Shown here: positions 18,583-26,840 of the stretch, in pieces | Layout of the letters: the number at the start of each line of letters is the position of its first letter | Numbering within the stretch: the stretch's first letter is position 1 | Source: Nitrospirota bacterium | GTDB lineage: Bacteria > Nitrospirota > Thermodesulfovibrionia > Thermodesulfovibrionales > UBA6898 | Direction: 5' to 3' | DNA length: 64,000 bases | Assembly: GCA_016214855.1 (NCBI GenBank) | Contig: JACRMT010000004.1 | Coordinates: 248,001-312,000 of the forward strand | Position numbers and translations under genes: made by a program | The notes under the pieces: model-generated | Databases searched by the model: none | Seen by the model: the letters and a program-made list of their open reading frames with translations, nothing else | Told to the model about the DNA's origin: nothing

Positions 18583-20300
18583 AACCTTGCCCTGTTCGTT
18601 ATACGTCCAGCTCGTTATAACTGCCTGTCCTGAGCTTGTCGAATGGGTCTCTGAAAGCCTGTTCTTCTTGCTATCGTAGGTCCATGTGGTTGTGTTGCCC
18701 AGAGGGTCTGTTTCCGACAGTTTGTTTCCTACCGCATCGTAGGTGAAGGTTGTGCTGTTGCCTGCAGGGTCTGTCTTTTGGAGCACCCTGCCTTTGTTGT
18801 CATAGATGAATACCGTCAGGTTGCCGTTTCTGTCTTTGACAATCTCCTGTCTGCCTGCGATGTCGTGGCTGTATTCGATCTTATTGCCATATGCATCTAT
18901 ATGGGCAGTGAGTCTGCCTGTTTTGTCATAGATGTTTCTGACCGGGGTTATACCCCTGGGGTCTTTGATGTCTGTCAATCCATGGTTGCTGTTATACGTA
19001 TATGTGGTCTTGTTGCCAAGCTGGTCGGTGACAGAGGCCAAGTCTCCCTTTGTGTTGTATTCATAGGTGATCACTCCGTTGTTCGGGTCGGTAATCTTTG
19101 TTATGCGTTTTTGGCTGTCCCTGACAAAGGTCACCCCTTTACCTGCAGAGTGGGTTATGCCTGCTGTGTTATATGTAACTGTGTTGCCGTTGGGGTCTGT
19201 GATACCCTTTACCCCGAAGCTCTGGTCAAGGTCAAAGACCATGCCCTCAACCGTGGTGAGGATATAACCATTAGGGTCGTAGGGCTCAAGGGTATCGAGG
19301 TCAAGGAGCAGGCCACTCGTAAAATAGAGCTGGCCCAGGTTTTTTGGCCTGAGGGTCGAGGTCGTGCCGGGCCGTGCATTATACCCTATGGCAAGGGTCA
19401 GACTCTCAAAGGGCATAAGGTATTGGCAGTTGGCCGGGATGCCGGACTGGTGATAGGTGTCTGTGGCAGTGACTGCCATGTCGAACTCCTCGACCTTGCC
19501 GTCAGGCAGGGTTATGGCAACATACGGGCCGAAATCGTTCTGGATACAGTATGTGGTTGATAATCCGGTCCCGTAGGCGATCTCATACCAGCCTACGCCC
19601 TGAAGCGTGCTCTCCTCGATCTTGATGTTCTGAATATCAATACTCCAGCCATATCCGAAATCACGGCTTGCCTTGTCTCTGCTGTCATACGTGCGGGTGA
19701 CGGTCACCGGTATGCCGGCAACAGGGATGTTTACATCGGTAAACGATACGGTGAAGTTGCCTACCTTCATATCGCCGCTGATCTGGTATGTAACCATGGA
19801 AGACTGGGTTGCACCGTTTACGTCTGTTACGGTCAGGAGGATGTCATACAGTCCGTTCTTGAGAAGCGTTGGATCGAGGCTGCCGAGCGGGCTGCTGGTG
19901 ACTGATGTGGTACCACGACTGAACTCAAGGAACTGGCTCTTTCCAACAGGCGAATACCAGAGCTGGTAGTACAGGAGGCCCTGACTGTTGGCAGTCCCGG
20001 TGATCGTCACCGGGGCAGAGACGTTTGTACCATCTGAAGGGCTTGTGATTTCGACCGAGGGCTGTGACGTAACAGCAGGGTTCCTGATACCAAAGGTCAT
20101 TGTGCTGCTGGTGGTATTGGAACCGGCATCCGTTGCCGTGACAACTACGGTATGACTGCTTCCGGCTGCATATCCGGCTGTGCTGATCTGCGTAACCGGC
20201 AGGGTCGTTGTCTGGGTCAAGCCGTCAAGGGTCATGGCGATCACCGCATTCCCGGAGTTGTCAGTGGCAAAGGTCTCCTGGTCGCCGTTAGCAGCAGAGA
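18583..20300 (-). pseudogene. RHS/YD-repeat protein, truncated at both ends
   Basis: The reading frame encodes a bacterial Ig-like segment (TSPSDGTNVSAPVTITGTA), an RHS N-terminal region (VTRTYDSRDKASRDFGYGWS) and about seven YD repeats such as YTYNSNHGLTDIKDPRG and TFTYDAVGNKLSETDPLG. Complete RHS proteins are 1,200 residues or more, have a secretion signal and end in a conserved RHS core plus a toxin tip. Here the N-terminus is replaced by out-of-frame sequence of the upstream gene and the C-terminus runs into a calcium-binding remnant, so there is no start region, core end or tip. The frame itself stays open from 20538 to 18523, which argues the truncation is recent. Confidence 0.75.
18623..18645. 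repeat. dispersed coding repeat inside the RHS frame
   Basis: cctgtcctgagcttgtcgaa, read on the minus strand, inserts the peptide STSSGQA into the last YD repeat without breaking the frame. I recall this same short element (ttcgacaagctcaggac) scattered in coding and non-coding DNA of many environmental bacterial genomes. It occurs once in this window. Confidence 0.5.
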
Positions 20301-20365
20301 GAGGCTCTACACTGTCGCATATCGAAGCTAAGGCAATAAGCCGCCTAAGGACAACAAAGGCGATT

Positions 20366-20424
20366 GCAGCCTTCAGAAGCATGATCTGTTGTTGTCTTTG
20401 TCTTATGTGGTCAATTGGTGCCAT
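20366..20424. repeat. diverged repeat, copy 1
   Basis: This segment resembles 21085-21146: both contain gcagcc, agcatgatctg, tgttgtctt and tggtcaatt followed by gccat in the same order, with small insertions. On the minus strand it reads MAPIDHIRQRQQQIML inside the junction upstream of the RHS frame. The origin is unknown. Confidence 0.35.
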
Positions 20425-20464
20425 GTTTTTCTTCGTACTGCTACCCTTGCTCATGTTGTATGGT

Positions 20465-20932
20465 TTAAGTTGGCAACGTCCCACACGAGCTCTCATAGTT
20501 GATCTTCTTGAGGGCCTGCAGGGCCATGACGGTATCAAGGTTGGTCACTTCATACCCATCATGGCCTCCTCAGGCATAACTCAGCTCGTCGATATAAGAA
20601 AGAAGAAGGTTGCTGTCTGTGCCTGCCATGGAAAGAGCCTGTACGCGTTCGGAAAGGTGATCGCTGGTCTCAAGGCCCTGTGACCTGAGCCAGGTATCGG
20701 CATATTGATACTGGGCGGTGTATGGGTAGCTGAAGCGCTGCAGGGTTTCGATGACAGCAACGGTGGCAGGGAGAACGTCTCGCTGTGATATCTCGTTGCC
20801 CCATGAGCCGTCAGGGTTCTGGACGGAGAAGAGGTAATTCAGTCCCTGTGTGATCGCAGGCGTCTGCGCAAGGGCTGCAGATGCAGAGATGAACTGGATA
20901 ATCACCAGCAGCATGATTGCTATCTTTTTCAT
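20465..20932 (-). pseudogene. exported terpene-cyclase/prenyltransferase-like repeat protein, interrupted
   Basis: The gene starts with a signal peptide (MKKIAIMLLVIIQFISASAALA) and a QNPDGSWG repeat typical of the squalene-cyclase/prenyltransferase toroid, here in an exported form of unknown role. The frame stops at a TGA (20570-20572) after DELSYA, but continues in the same frame with GGHDGYEVTNLDTVMALQAL, the expected next repeat, where family members have W. A TGG to TGA change explains the stop. After KKINYE similarity ends and a second stop follows (20465-20467), so the gene is also truncated by a rearrangement. Confidence 0.65.
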
Positions 20933-21084
20933 GTATTTCCCCCCAAGTGGTGTATCGTTATAGTGTTGTTATCGCTCTTAATGATGCCTTATAAATTCAA
21001 TCTCTGGAGCATCCGGGTATAACTACTACGGCTTTCATAATCACGATTTATCGTTTAACCTTGCGCCTTTTAAGGAAGGCAGCA

Positions 21085-21146
21085 GCAGCCTGCATCAGCA
21101 TGATCTGCCGGTGGTGCCGCTGTTGTCTTCTATGGTCAATTGCCAT
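21085..21146. repeat. diverged repeat, copy 2, in a gene-free gap
   Basis: The gap 20939-21274 has no convincing gene. It holds this partner of the repeat at 20366-20424; on the minus strand it reads MAIDHRRQQRHHRQIMLMQAAAAF before a stop. A short open frame on the plus strand here is cysteine- and histidine-rich without family likeness and I do not call it. Confidence 0.35.
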
Positions 21147-21274
21147 TATCGTCTTGTTTGCCTGTATCTGTCATTTCGTCAAATTACATCGCCACGGTCA
21201 TCACAAGATTGTATCCTGTGAAGGGCGTGGGCATGGCCCTGATTGCTGTTTTACAGCTAATTGTCCCTTGCATG

Positions 21275-21814
21275 TTAAGGTCTTAAGCTCTTTTGGCAAG
21301 GTGAAAGAACTACCATCTTGCGCGGTATGTCAGGCACTTTTCCAGAATGGAGAAGTGCCTCAAATGGCACAGCAGCAGGATCATAATCTTTCTCAATCAT
21401 GATCGTATCTGACACAATGCTTAGAAAATCTTTATCATCAGATGCTATGCTTAACTCAACAATGTAGTCTGTGTTTAATGAGCTTATGAAATCTATAATT
21501 TGTAGGTATCTCTTCCCTTTTTCTTTATATACATACACGGGATATGTTTGATCAATCGTCTTAGTCTGTCTACTTCTTTCTCCTTTTTTAGCAACATCAA
21601 CAGAAATATTGAAACGATATCTTTTATTCATGAAGTTCAATGAAATAGTTGGACCAGCCTCATTTTGTAGTAATAAGAAAATATTGGTCTTACCTGAACA
21701 TATTCCCTTAAATTGTCCGCAGTATATAAGGCGTTTCTCTGCAGCCATCGCTATGGATGAACTGACCATCAGGACAATAATGATAATGACCGTAAGCATA
21801 ATAGCTCTTTTCAT
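21275..21814 (-). CDS. hypothetical exported protein, coupled to possible toxin tail
   Basis: A 179-residue protein with a clear signal peptide (MKRAIMLTVIIIIVLMVSSSIAMAAE) and a beta-rich mature part with many lysines. GGAGG stands eight bases before the ATG at 21814. The start overlaps the stop of the upstream open frame as ATGA, so translation is coupled. Base composition is unlike the neighbours: 21421-21480 has only 18 G or C in 60. That suggests recent transfer. An immunity role for the upstream toxin-like tail is possible from position only. I do not recognise the family. Confidence 0.5.
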   Translation of the reverse strand: MKRAIMLTVIIIIVLMVSSSIAMAAEKRLIYCGQFKGICSGKTNIFLLLQNEAGPTISLNFMNKRYRFNISVDVAKKGERSRQTKTIDQTYPVYVYKEKGKRYLQIIDFISSLNTDYIVELSIASDDKDFLSIVSDTIMIEKDYDPAAVPFEALLHSGKVPDIPRKMVVLSPCQKSLRP

Positions 21815-22081
21815 TCGCAATATCCTCCAAGTTTGTTTTTTGCCCATTTTTGACAATTAAAACCAGTTAGGCAATAACGTTCCTCTGTTTCATCGAGTGA
21901 TGCATCAGCTTTGACTGCGCTCAAAAGAGCTTGGGTATTTTTGCATTTTTTCTTCTCGCACTTACCCTGCATATCTCCATTATCAGCTGCTTGTCTATCT
22001 AAATTCAGATCAACCATTACATGACCGGGGCCTTTAATAATGCACGGCGATATGCCCTTTTGGGGGCTAAGAGAGGAACAT
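21811..22081 (-). pseudogene. tail of a possible permuted papain-fold toxin, cut by a transposon
   Basis: About 90 residues of an open frame whose 5' part is replaced by the inverted repeat and end of the transposase unit. The visible part has a GPGHVMVDLN segment and, near the end, GFNCQKWAKNKL. A histidine in a GHxxVD strand followed by a cysteine in NCxxWA is the order found in permuted papain-like (LRAT/PPPDE-like) folds, some of which are polymorphic toxin tips. The call is tentative: only two possible catalytic residues support it. It overlaps the next exported protein by four bases. Confidence 0.35.
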
Positions 22082-23164
22082 ACTTTGGGGACGTTGATTC
22101 TAATAGTGTCATTAATCCTCACTTCGCTTTTCCGCCCTAGCGATAGTTCTTGATATGCTCGAACTATTTACACCCACATGCCGGGCTATCTCTGCAGACG
22201 TCAGTCCAAGCTCATCCCTGCCTTTCAGAGCAATCTGTGCCCGCGCCCCGCTCACCTTGCGCCGCTTGCTCCCACCCCTAAGCTCCACTGAACTTATTCC
22301 ATGCTGTTGACATTCCTCTTCAATTATCATCTCGATCGTCAGACCGCTACGCTTATTCCTGTGTTGCCGCAACTGCCGGCCTTCAGCATCGTTAAGCACC
22401 TTGTTCACAAAATCACCACCACCTAAAATGCGCTCATCAAAGGCCTCTTTCTGCCCCCTTCTCCTCATGGACAATACCTGGGACCATCCCCCCTGACTCC
22501 TGATCAGCCCTCCTCCTCTTAGCTCCTTTACGTGGTCTTCTCCAATTTCTTCGTTCATATACTTCCGGTATCCATGAAGGGCTTCCCGCCGGGTAATGCC
22601 AAACTGGGCCAGTACATAATCAGTATCCATCCAGGTGTTCCTGTCCTTGCCGATAATGGTACGATGACCGCTCCATTTATAGCTGTCCAGTTCTTCCATG
22701 GTCTTTACGATCCCCGCACGAAGCGGATTCAGATGGATGTACCGGAGAAGCGCCAGAAGGTATGTATCTTCGTCGCAGAGAATCGATTTATATCTGTTTT
22801 CAAACAGATGCCCGGTTCGATGATGGCGACGATTATAATACTGGGCATACCACGTCAGGAGTTTTCTCATGACAGAGGAAAGACCCTCCCTGCCACTCTT
22901 AAATAATAGGTGCACGTGATTGCTCATGAGCACCCATGCGTAGATCGTAGAACTGCCCTCTGTGACATTCTTCTCCAGACGTTTCAGGAAAAGAGCCCTG
23001 TCCTGGTCATCGTCGAATATGTCTGCCTTGTTGATGCCCCGCACCATAATATGATGCAGGGCTCCTGATATATCCAAACGGGCCTGTCGTGGCATGAACT
23101 ATCCTATCGGGCATTCGCCTGTCTGTCAACTATATTACGCGTTTAGCATCTACGTCCCCAAAGT
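22082..23164 (-). mobile_element. REP-type Y1 transposase unit bounded by inverted repeats
   Basis: A 1,083-base unit with one transposase gene. The ends are inverted repeats: 22082-22103 and 23143-23164 are complementary at 20 of 22 positions, including a perfect outer 13 bases (actttggggacgt). No target-site duplication is obvious. It interrupts the open frame read at 21811-22081. TnpA-REP genes are usually described with flanking REP hairpins, not long terminal repeats. Confidence 0.75.
22112..23095 (-). CDS. REP-associated tyrosine transposase with DnaA-type C-terminal helix-turn-helix
   Basis: A 327-residue Y1 (HUH) transposase. The N-terminal domain starts MPRQARLDISGALHHIMVRG and has the metal-binding HUH pair H60/H62 in SNHVHLLF and a tyrosine in TWYAQYYNRR (Y83 most likely catalytic), then GHLFENRYKS and YIHLNPLRAGIV. 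The C-terminal 90 residues look like the DnaA C-terminal DNA-binding domain: ARAQIALKGRDELGLTSAEI then VGVNSSSISRTIARAE. It is complete and could be active. These enzymes cut single-stranded DNA at hairpin ends. The gene fills the unit between the two inverted repeats. Confidence 0.9.
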   Translation of the reverse strand: MPRQARLDISGALHHIMVRGINKADIFDDDQDRALFLKRLEKNVTEGSSTIYAWVLMSNHVHLLFKSGREGLSSVMRKLLTWYAQYYNRRHHRTGHLFENRYKSILCDEDTYLLALLRYIHLNPLRAGIVKTMEELDSYKWSGHRTIIGKDRNTWMDTDYVLAQFGITRREALHGYRKYMNEEIGEDHVKELRGGGLIRSQGGWSQVLSMRRRGQKEAFDERILGGGDFVNKVLNDAEGRQLRQHRNKRSGLTIEMIIEEECQQHGISSVELRGGSKRRKVSGARAQIALKGRDELGLTSAEIARHVGVNSSSISRTIARAEKRSED

Positions 23165-23338
23165 TCTTTCCTTTGAGATGGTCAATGCTGACGAAGATGC
23201 TGCTGGCTGCTGCTGACGAAATGGTACAGGTGATCGATACGGGACAGCTGCTATAAGAGTAATAGTGACAGTAAAACAGTTCGTCGGGGAGATAAAAGAA
23301 ACTTTGACAACTTAAAGCATATGTTTATGTAATATTCA

Positions 23339-23827
23339 TTAATTATTTGGAAATATTAACTTTTTATATATCTCCCGTTCTTCATTGCTGAGTTCATGCC
23401 AGAATTGTGAGCGCTCAAGCCTTCTCATCCTCTCCTCAGGCGGAATATGCTGCATTCTCCTGATCCTTCGGGTCATATCCTGACTATTTCCGGCAGATTG
23501 GGGGGCAACTCTCTGCAATCTTTCCCTCAGTCTTTCCTTTCCATGCGGATCAAGATCTCGGTATGTCCGATACCGTTCTCTCAGTTTCTGCCTTTCCTCC
23601 GGATTAAGCTCCCGGAACGTCTCAAAATTGCGCTGTATCCGTTTCCTGCTCTCCGGCGGCCGGGATTTCCATGCCCGGTAATTCTCGATCACCTGCTTCT
23701 TCTGATCAGGAGGCATGGATTGCCAGCGCTTTCTATTGTTCTCATTGTGGTCATCGCCGGCAGAGGCTGTACCGAGTTGCATCACCAGAAGCAATGCCGC
23801 AGCAGCCATGTATAACATGTTAGTCAT
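23339..23827 (-). CDS. DUF3106 protein, exported
   Basis: A 162-residue protein with an N-terminal signal peptide (about 1-23, ending ASAGD) and repeats of the DUF3106 type: WQSMPPDQKKQVIENY, FRELNPEERQKLRERYR, WHELSNEEREIYKK. The fold is expected to be helical and is resembled by Spy/CpxP-type periplasmic proteins with LTxxQ-like motifs. It overlaps the anti-sigma gene by four bases and ends the operon, so it is probably a target or sensor of the sigma factor's envelope response. The exact function is unknown. Confidence 0.8.
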   Translation of the reverse strand: MTNMLYMAAAALLLVMQLGTASAGDDHNENNRKRWQSMPPDQKKQVIENYRAWKSRPPESRKRIQRNFETFRELNPEERQKLRERYRTYRDLDPHGKERLRERLQRVAPQSAGNSQDMTRRIRRMQHIPPEERMRRLERSQFWHELSNEEREIYKKLIFPNN

Positions 23828-24360
23828 GTAAGGCTCAGCTCCAGGGAGCTTCTTTCCGGTTCCTTTATGCTCCTGGACGGCTCTTCAGCAAAGGGCAGAT
23901 CGTCAATCTTGACGAGCTCATCAAGCTCTTCAAAAAAGTCACCCTCCTGCAGAATGAGCAGATTTGCGATGATCTCATCCTCACTGATATCGCCGGCGGT
24001 GACTGCCTGGATCGGAGACTGCTTCCTGGCAAGCTCCTGTATGGATCGGCCCTTTAGTCCCGTATAATACACCGCAAGTCCCACGACAAGGATCAGGGCA
24101 GCAGCCAGTGACATAATCGCGCGCACTGAGACCGCATTCCTCCGGGGCTTCGCAGACTGAAGGATATTCCTGCGCATTCCGTCGGGAGGGGCACTATCCT
24201 CCCATGCATCAAGTACCTGCCACCCCTTGAGCAGTTTTGCGTAGTTAGCAGCGCACTGATCACAAACGCCAAGATGCTGACGAATGCTCTCCCCGGCGGC
24301 CGGAGCAAGCTCGTGATCCATATACGCTGACAGATTATCCTTAATTTCCCTGCAGTCCAT
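23824..24360 (-). CDS. membrane anti-sigma factor with zinc-finger domain
   Basis: A 178-residue protein. The N-terminal cytoplasmic zinc-binding anti-sigma domain (zf-HC2) shows H in SAYMDHELAP and HLGVCDQC. A single membrane helix follows (about 84-105, IMSLAAALILVVGLAVYYTG), then an acidic periplasmic tail. It should hold the ECF sigma factor encoded just upstream. I chose the ATG at 24360 because AGGAGG lies six bases before it; an in-frame ATG at 24378 is inside that site. It overlaps the DUF3106 gene by four bases. Confidence 0.88.
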   Translation of the reverse strand: MDCREIKDNLSAYMDHELAPAAGESIRQHLGVCDQCAANYAKLLKGWQVLDAWEDSAPPDGMRRNILQSAKPRRNAVSVRAIMSLAAALILVVGLAVYYTGLKGRSIQELARKQSPIQAVTAGDISEDEIIANLLILQEGDFFEELDELVKIDDLPFAEEPSRSIKEPERSSLELSLT

Positions 24361-24387
24361 GCCTGACCTCCTGTTCATTGAACACAG

Positions 24388-24966
24388 TTAACTGCTCCTG
24401 GTTTCATCTCTTAAAGCTGAAAGCTCTTCCGCAAGAACAGATTTTGCCCTGTGGACCCTTAACTTGATGGCATTGACAGAGCAGCCCATGATGCCCGCAA
24501 TCTCGTCATACGAGAGGCCGTGATACTTGCTCAGGATCACGGCAAGACGCATATTATCAGGAAGCCTGCTCACGGCATGCGTCACCTTTTCCCTAAGCTG
24601 TTCCCTGCTGATACGCTCCACAGGATCCTCGTTCTTTGCAGGCAACTCCGGCAGCGACTCGTCATCAACAGAAACGATAACCGCCTGTCTTCTGACCCTG
24701 AGGACATTGAAGCAGAGATTTCTGACAATGGTATAGAGCCAGGTGGTGAACTTTGCTTCAGGGGTATAGGTTGCTGCTGCCTTATAGATGCGGATAAAGG
24801 CATCCTGGGTCACGTCCTCAGCCTCATCAGAATCATTCAGAAAACGCAGGGCAAGGTTATAAACAGAGCGCTGATGCCGGGCAACAAGGAGTTCAAAGGC
24901 CTTTGCGTCGCCCTTCCTGATCAGCCCCATGAGGCGGACATCGGTCTCTTCACTGCTGTCAGTCAA
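24388..24966 (-). CDS. ECF RNA polymerase sigma factor
   Basis: A 192-residue RpoE-like sigma factor. Region 2 is at about 23-90 (YNLALRFLNDSDEAEDVTQDAFIRI in two parts, FTTWLYTIVRNLC) and region 4 at about 125-178 (LPDNMRLAVILSKYHGLSYDEIA, SVNAIKLRVHRAK). It directs polymerase to envelope-response genes and is likely inhibited by the adjacent anti-sigma factor. Its start overlaps purN by eight bases, tying it to the surA-purN transcript, though its own promoter within purN is possible. Confidence 0.92.
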   Translation of the reverse strand: MTDSSEETDVRLMGLIRKGDAKAFELLVARHQRSVYNLALRFLNDSDEAEDVTQDAFIRIYKAAATYTPEAKFTTWLYTIVRNLCFNVLRVRRQAVIVSVDDESLPELPAKNEDPVERISREQLREKVTHAVSRLPDNMRLAVILSKYHGLSYDEIAGIMGCSVNAIKLRVHRAKSVLAEELSALRDETRSS

Positions 24967-25612
24967 GCGGGGGGAACACGAGGAAACTCTTATCCGGAGC
25001 AGCTCCTGCTATCTTCACTTTTCTGCCTATGACCTCAAGCCTGCCTTCGGAAAAGAGTCTGATCGCCTCGGGGAATATCTTATGCTCCAGCCTCAGTATT
25101 CGCTCAGAAAGGGAGTCCTCTGTGTCTTCAAATGCAACGGGGACCGCAGCCTGAATAATAACCGGACCGGTGTCCATACCCTCATCGACAAAATGCACGG
25201 TGCACCCTGATATTCTGACGCCGTAATCCTGGGCCTGCTTCTGCCCGTGCAGTCCGGGGAATGACGGGAGAAGTGCAGGATGTATATTCATGATCCTTTC
25301 CCGGTATGCCTCGATAAGCGGTCTGCCGATGATCCTCATAAATCCGGCAAGCACAACCAGCCCGACCTCCCTGATCCTCAGTTCCCGGGCTACAGCCGTG
25401 TAATAATTATTCCTCGTCCCATACTGCTGCGGCACCATGATAAGAAGTTCAATGCCGTGCTTCCGGGCACGCTCGATAGCAAAGGCATTGGGATTGTCGG
25501 TTATCAGCAGGACGATCCTTGCCTTGAGTCCGCCCGATTCAATGGCATCGATAATAGACTGAAAATTCGACCCTCTTCCTGATGCGAGAACGCCGATATT
25601 CAGCAGTTCCAT
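24959..25612 (-). CDS. purN: phosphoribosylglycinamide formyltransferase
   Basis: Third step of purine synthesis, transferring formyl from 10-formyl-THF to GAR. The 217-residue protein starts with the GVLASGRGSNFQSI phosphate loop and has the catalytic NIHPALLPSFPG (N, H) and D in DEGMDTGP. Length is normal. The formyl donor may be supplied by Fhs, whose gene is nearby but divergent. It lies between the SurA-like gene and the sigma factor. Confidence 0.95.
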   Translation of the reverse strand: MELLNIGVLASGRGSNFQSIIDAIESGGLKARIVLLITDNPNAFAIERARKHGIELLIMVPQQYGTRNNYYTAVARELRIREVGLVVLAGFMRIIGRPLIEAYRERIMNIHPALLPSFPGLHGQKQAQDYGVRISGCTVHFVDEGMDTGPVIIQAAVPVAFEDTEDSLSERILRLEHKIFPEAIRLFSEGRLEVIGRKVKIAGAAPDKSFLVFPPLD

Positions 25613-25660
25613 GTCCGCCCCGGTATAAAATAATGCATGCGTTAAATCCTCTTCAGTAAA

Positions 25661-26617
25661 TTAGAGCCGAACATCAATAAAAGACTTCTCGCGCAAAGAC
25701 TTGAGCCAGACCTTGTATTTCTCGTTAAAGAGCATCTCCTGGAGAGCCATTCTTGCCTCTTCCTTAAGTTCTGCCGCAGTCTTGGGAGCAGCTATCTGTT
25801 CAAGCCTGAGTATATGAAGGCCTCTGTCACTCCAGAAGGGTTTGCTTACGTCTCCCGGCTTCATCGCAGACAGTGCGGCACTAAACTCCTTTGCCAAATT
25901 TCCCTTTTCAATGAACCCGAGATCTCCGCCTGCGCTTTTGGTAGCATCCTCGGAATGCTGGCGTGCCAGCTCAGCGAAGTCAGCCCCCTGTCTGGCCCTG
26001 GCGTGGACAGCCTGCGCCTTTTCCTCTATCCCGCTTTTTTCGGCCGGATCCTTCGGTATTTTGAAAAAGATCTGGCGAATATGGAAAGCCCCTGTGCTGC
26101 CTCTGAAATCCTTATTTTCCTGCATGAATTTTTCTACATCAGCATCGGTCACGAGGATCTTGCTGCGTATCTGCTGATTCACGATCTTGCTCTGCAGGAT
26201 CTGATCAGTCAGCCGCTTTTTATACTCCCCCATAGTGTAACCCTCTGTCTTGAGTGATTCCTGAAACTGGACATCAGTCATGGCATATTTCTTTTTTATC
26301 CCGTCAATGGTCGCCATTATTTCGTCATCAGAGACCTTTATTCTGTTGTTAACTGCTTCCTGGACCTGGAGCCTTAAGACAATAAGGTTCTCAAGAAAAA
26401 GGGCCTCATTTCCCTTGAAAAGTTTCGTTCTTTCCTCCTCGGGCAGACTCTTCACCGCTGCAGTAGCATCAGTCTCCATGGAGCGGTACAGTTCACTCCA
26501 GGTAATGACATCCTGGTTTACAACAGCAACAACGCGGTCAAGGAGAAATGTTGCCTGCGAACGCGTCGAGAGCATGAAAAAAAAGAACAGGCAATACACT
26601 ATTTTTTTATAGATCAT
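25661..26617 (-). CDS. SurA-like periplasmic peptidyl-prolyl isomerase/chaperone
   Basis: A 318-residue exported protein. A signal peptide (about 1-22) is followed by a SurA N-terminal chaperone domain (LLDRVVAVVNQDVITWSELY) and one parvulin PPIase domain (about 172-270, with AFHIRQIFFKIP, HSEDATKSAGGDLGF and GLHILRLEQ). E. coli SurA has two PPIase domains; here only one is present. It assists outer-membrane protein folding. The ATG at 26617 has GGAGG five bases ahead, so I prefer it to the ATG at 26647. It heads an operon with the ECF sigma/anti-sigma pair, a sensible envelope-stress grouping. Confidence 0.88.
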   Translation of the reverse strand: MIYKKIVYCLFFFFMLSTRSQATFLLDRVVAVVNQDVITWSELYRSMETDATAAVKSLPEEERTKLFKGNEALFLENLIVLRLQVQEAVNNRIKVSDDEIMATIDGIKKKYAMTDVQFQESLKTEGYTMGEYKKRLTDQILQSKIVNQQIRSKILVTDADVEKFMQENKDFRGSTGAFHIRQIFFKIPKDPAEKSGIEEKAQAVHARARQGADFAELARQHSEDATKSAGGDLGFIEKGNLAKEFSAALSAMKPGDVSKPFWSDRGLHILRLEQIAAPKTAAELKEEARMALQEMLFNEKYKVWLKSLREKSFIDVRL

Positions 26618-26704
26618 GAATACCTCCGAATTGATACTATATACCATGTTTTTTCGGAAAATCCATGTGTTTATTTTCTTATAAGCTTATGAGCTTTATT
26701 TATA

Positions 26705-26734
26705 TTGAAGATTGTCCGATAATACTGCTATAAT
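26705..26734 (+). promoter_or_regulatory. putative sigma-70 promoter of fhs
   Basis: TTGAAG (26705-26710) and a perfect TATAAT (26729-26734) are 18 bases apart, giving a leader of about 100 bases. I see no clear THF riboswitch fold in that leader, but a weak hairpin with a T run is present near 26760-26785. Confidence 0.6.
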
Positions 26735-26840
26735 CTCGCAACTGAAGGCAACTATTGAAGAAAAGTGCTTTTTTAAAAGCCTGTTTCTCAAGACAAGTAT
26801 TCATTTCAATAACAATTAAATCATCACGAGGAGGTTTACA

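Noticed and set aside
18778..19560. Open frame of 260 codons on the plus strand inside the RHS region
   Set aside because: The minus strand shows regular YD repeats; the plus product is their mirror.
20570..20572. TGA read as selenocysteine
   Set aside because: The position matches a tryptophan in relatives, no SECIS-like hairpin follows and the gene is truncated further on.
21061..21402. Cysteine-rich open frame of 113 codons on the plus strand
   Set aside because: It has no ribosome site and overlaps the repeat and the exported protein; no family likeness.
26735..26840. THF riboswitch upstream of fhs
   Set aside because: No conserved core was seen in the leader.
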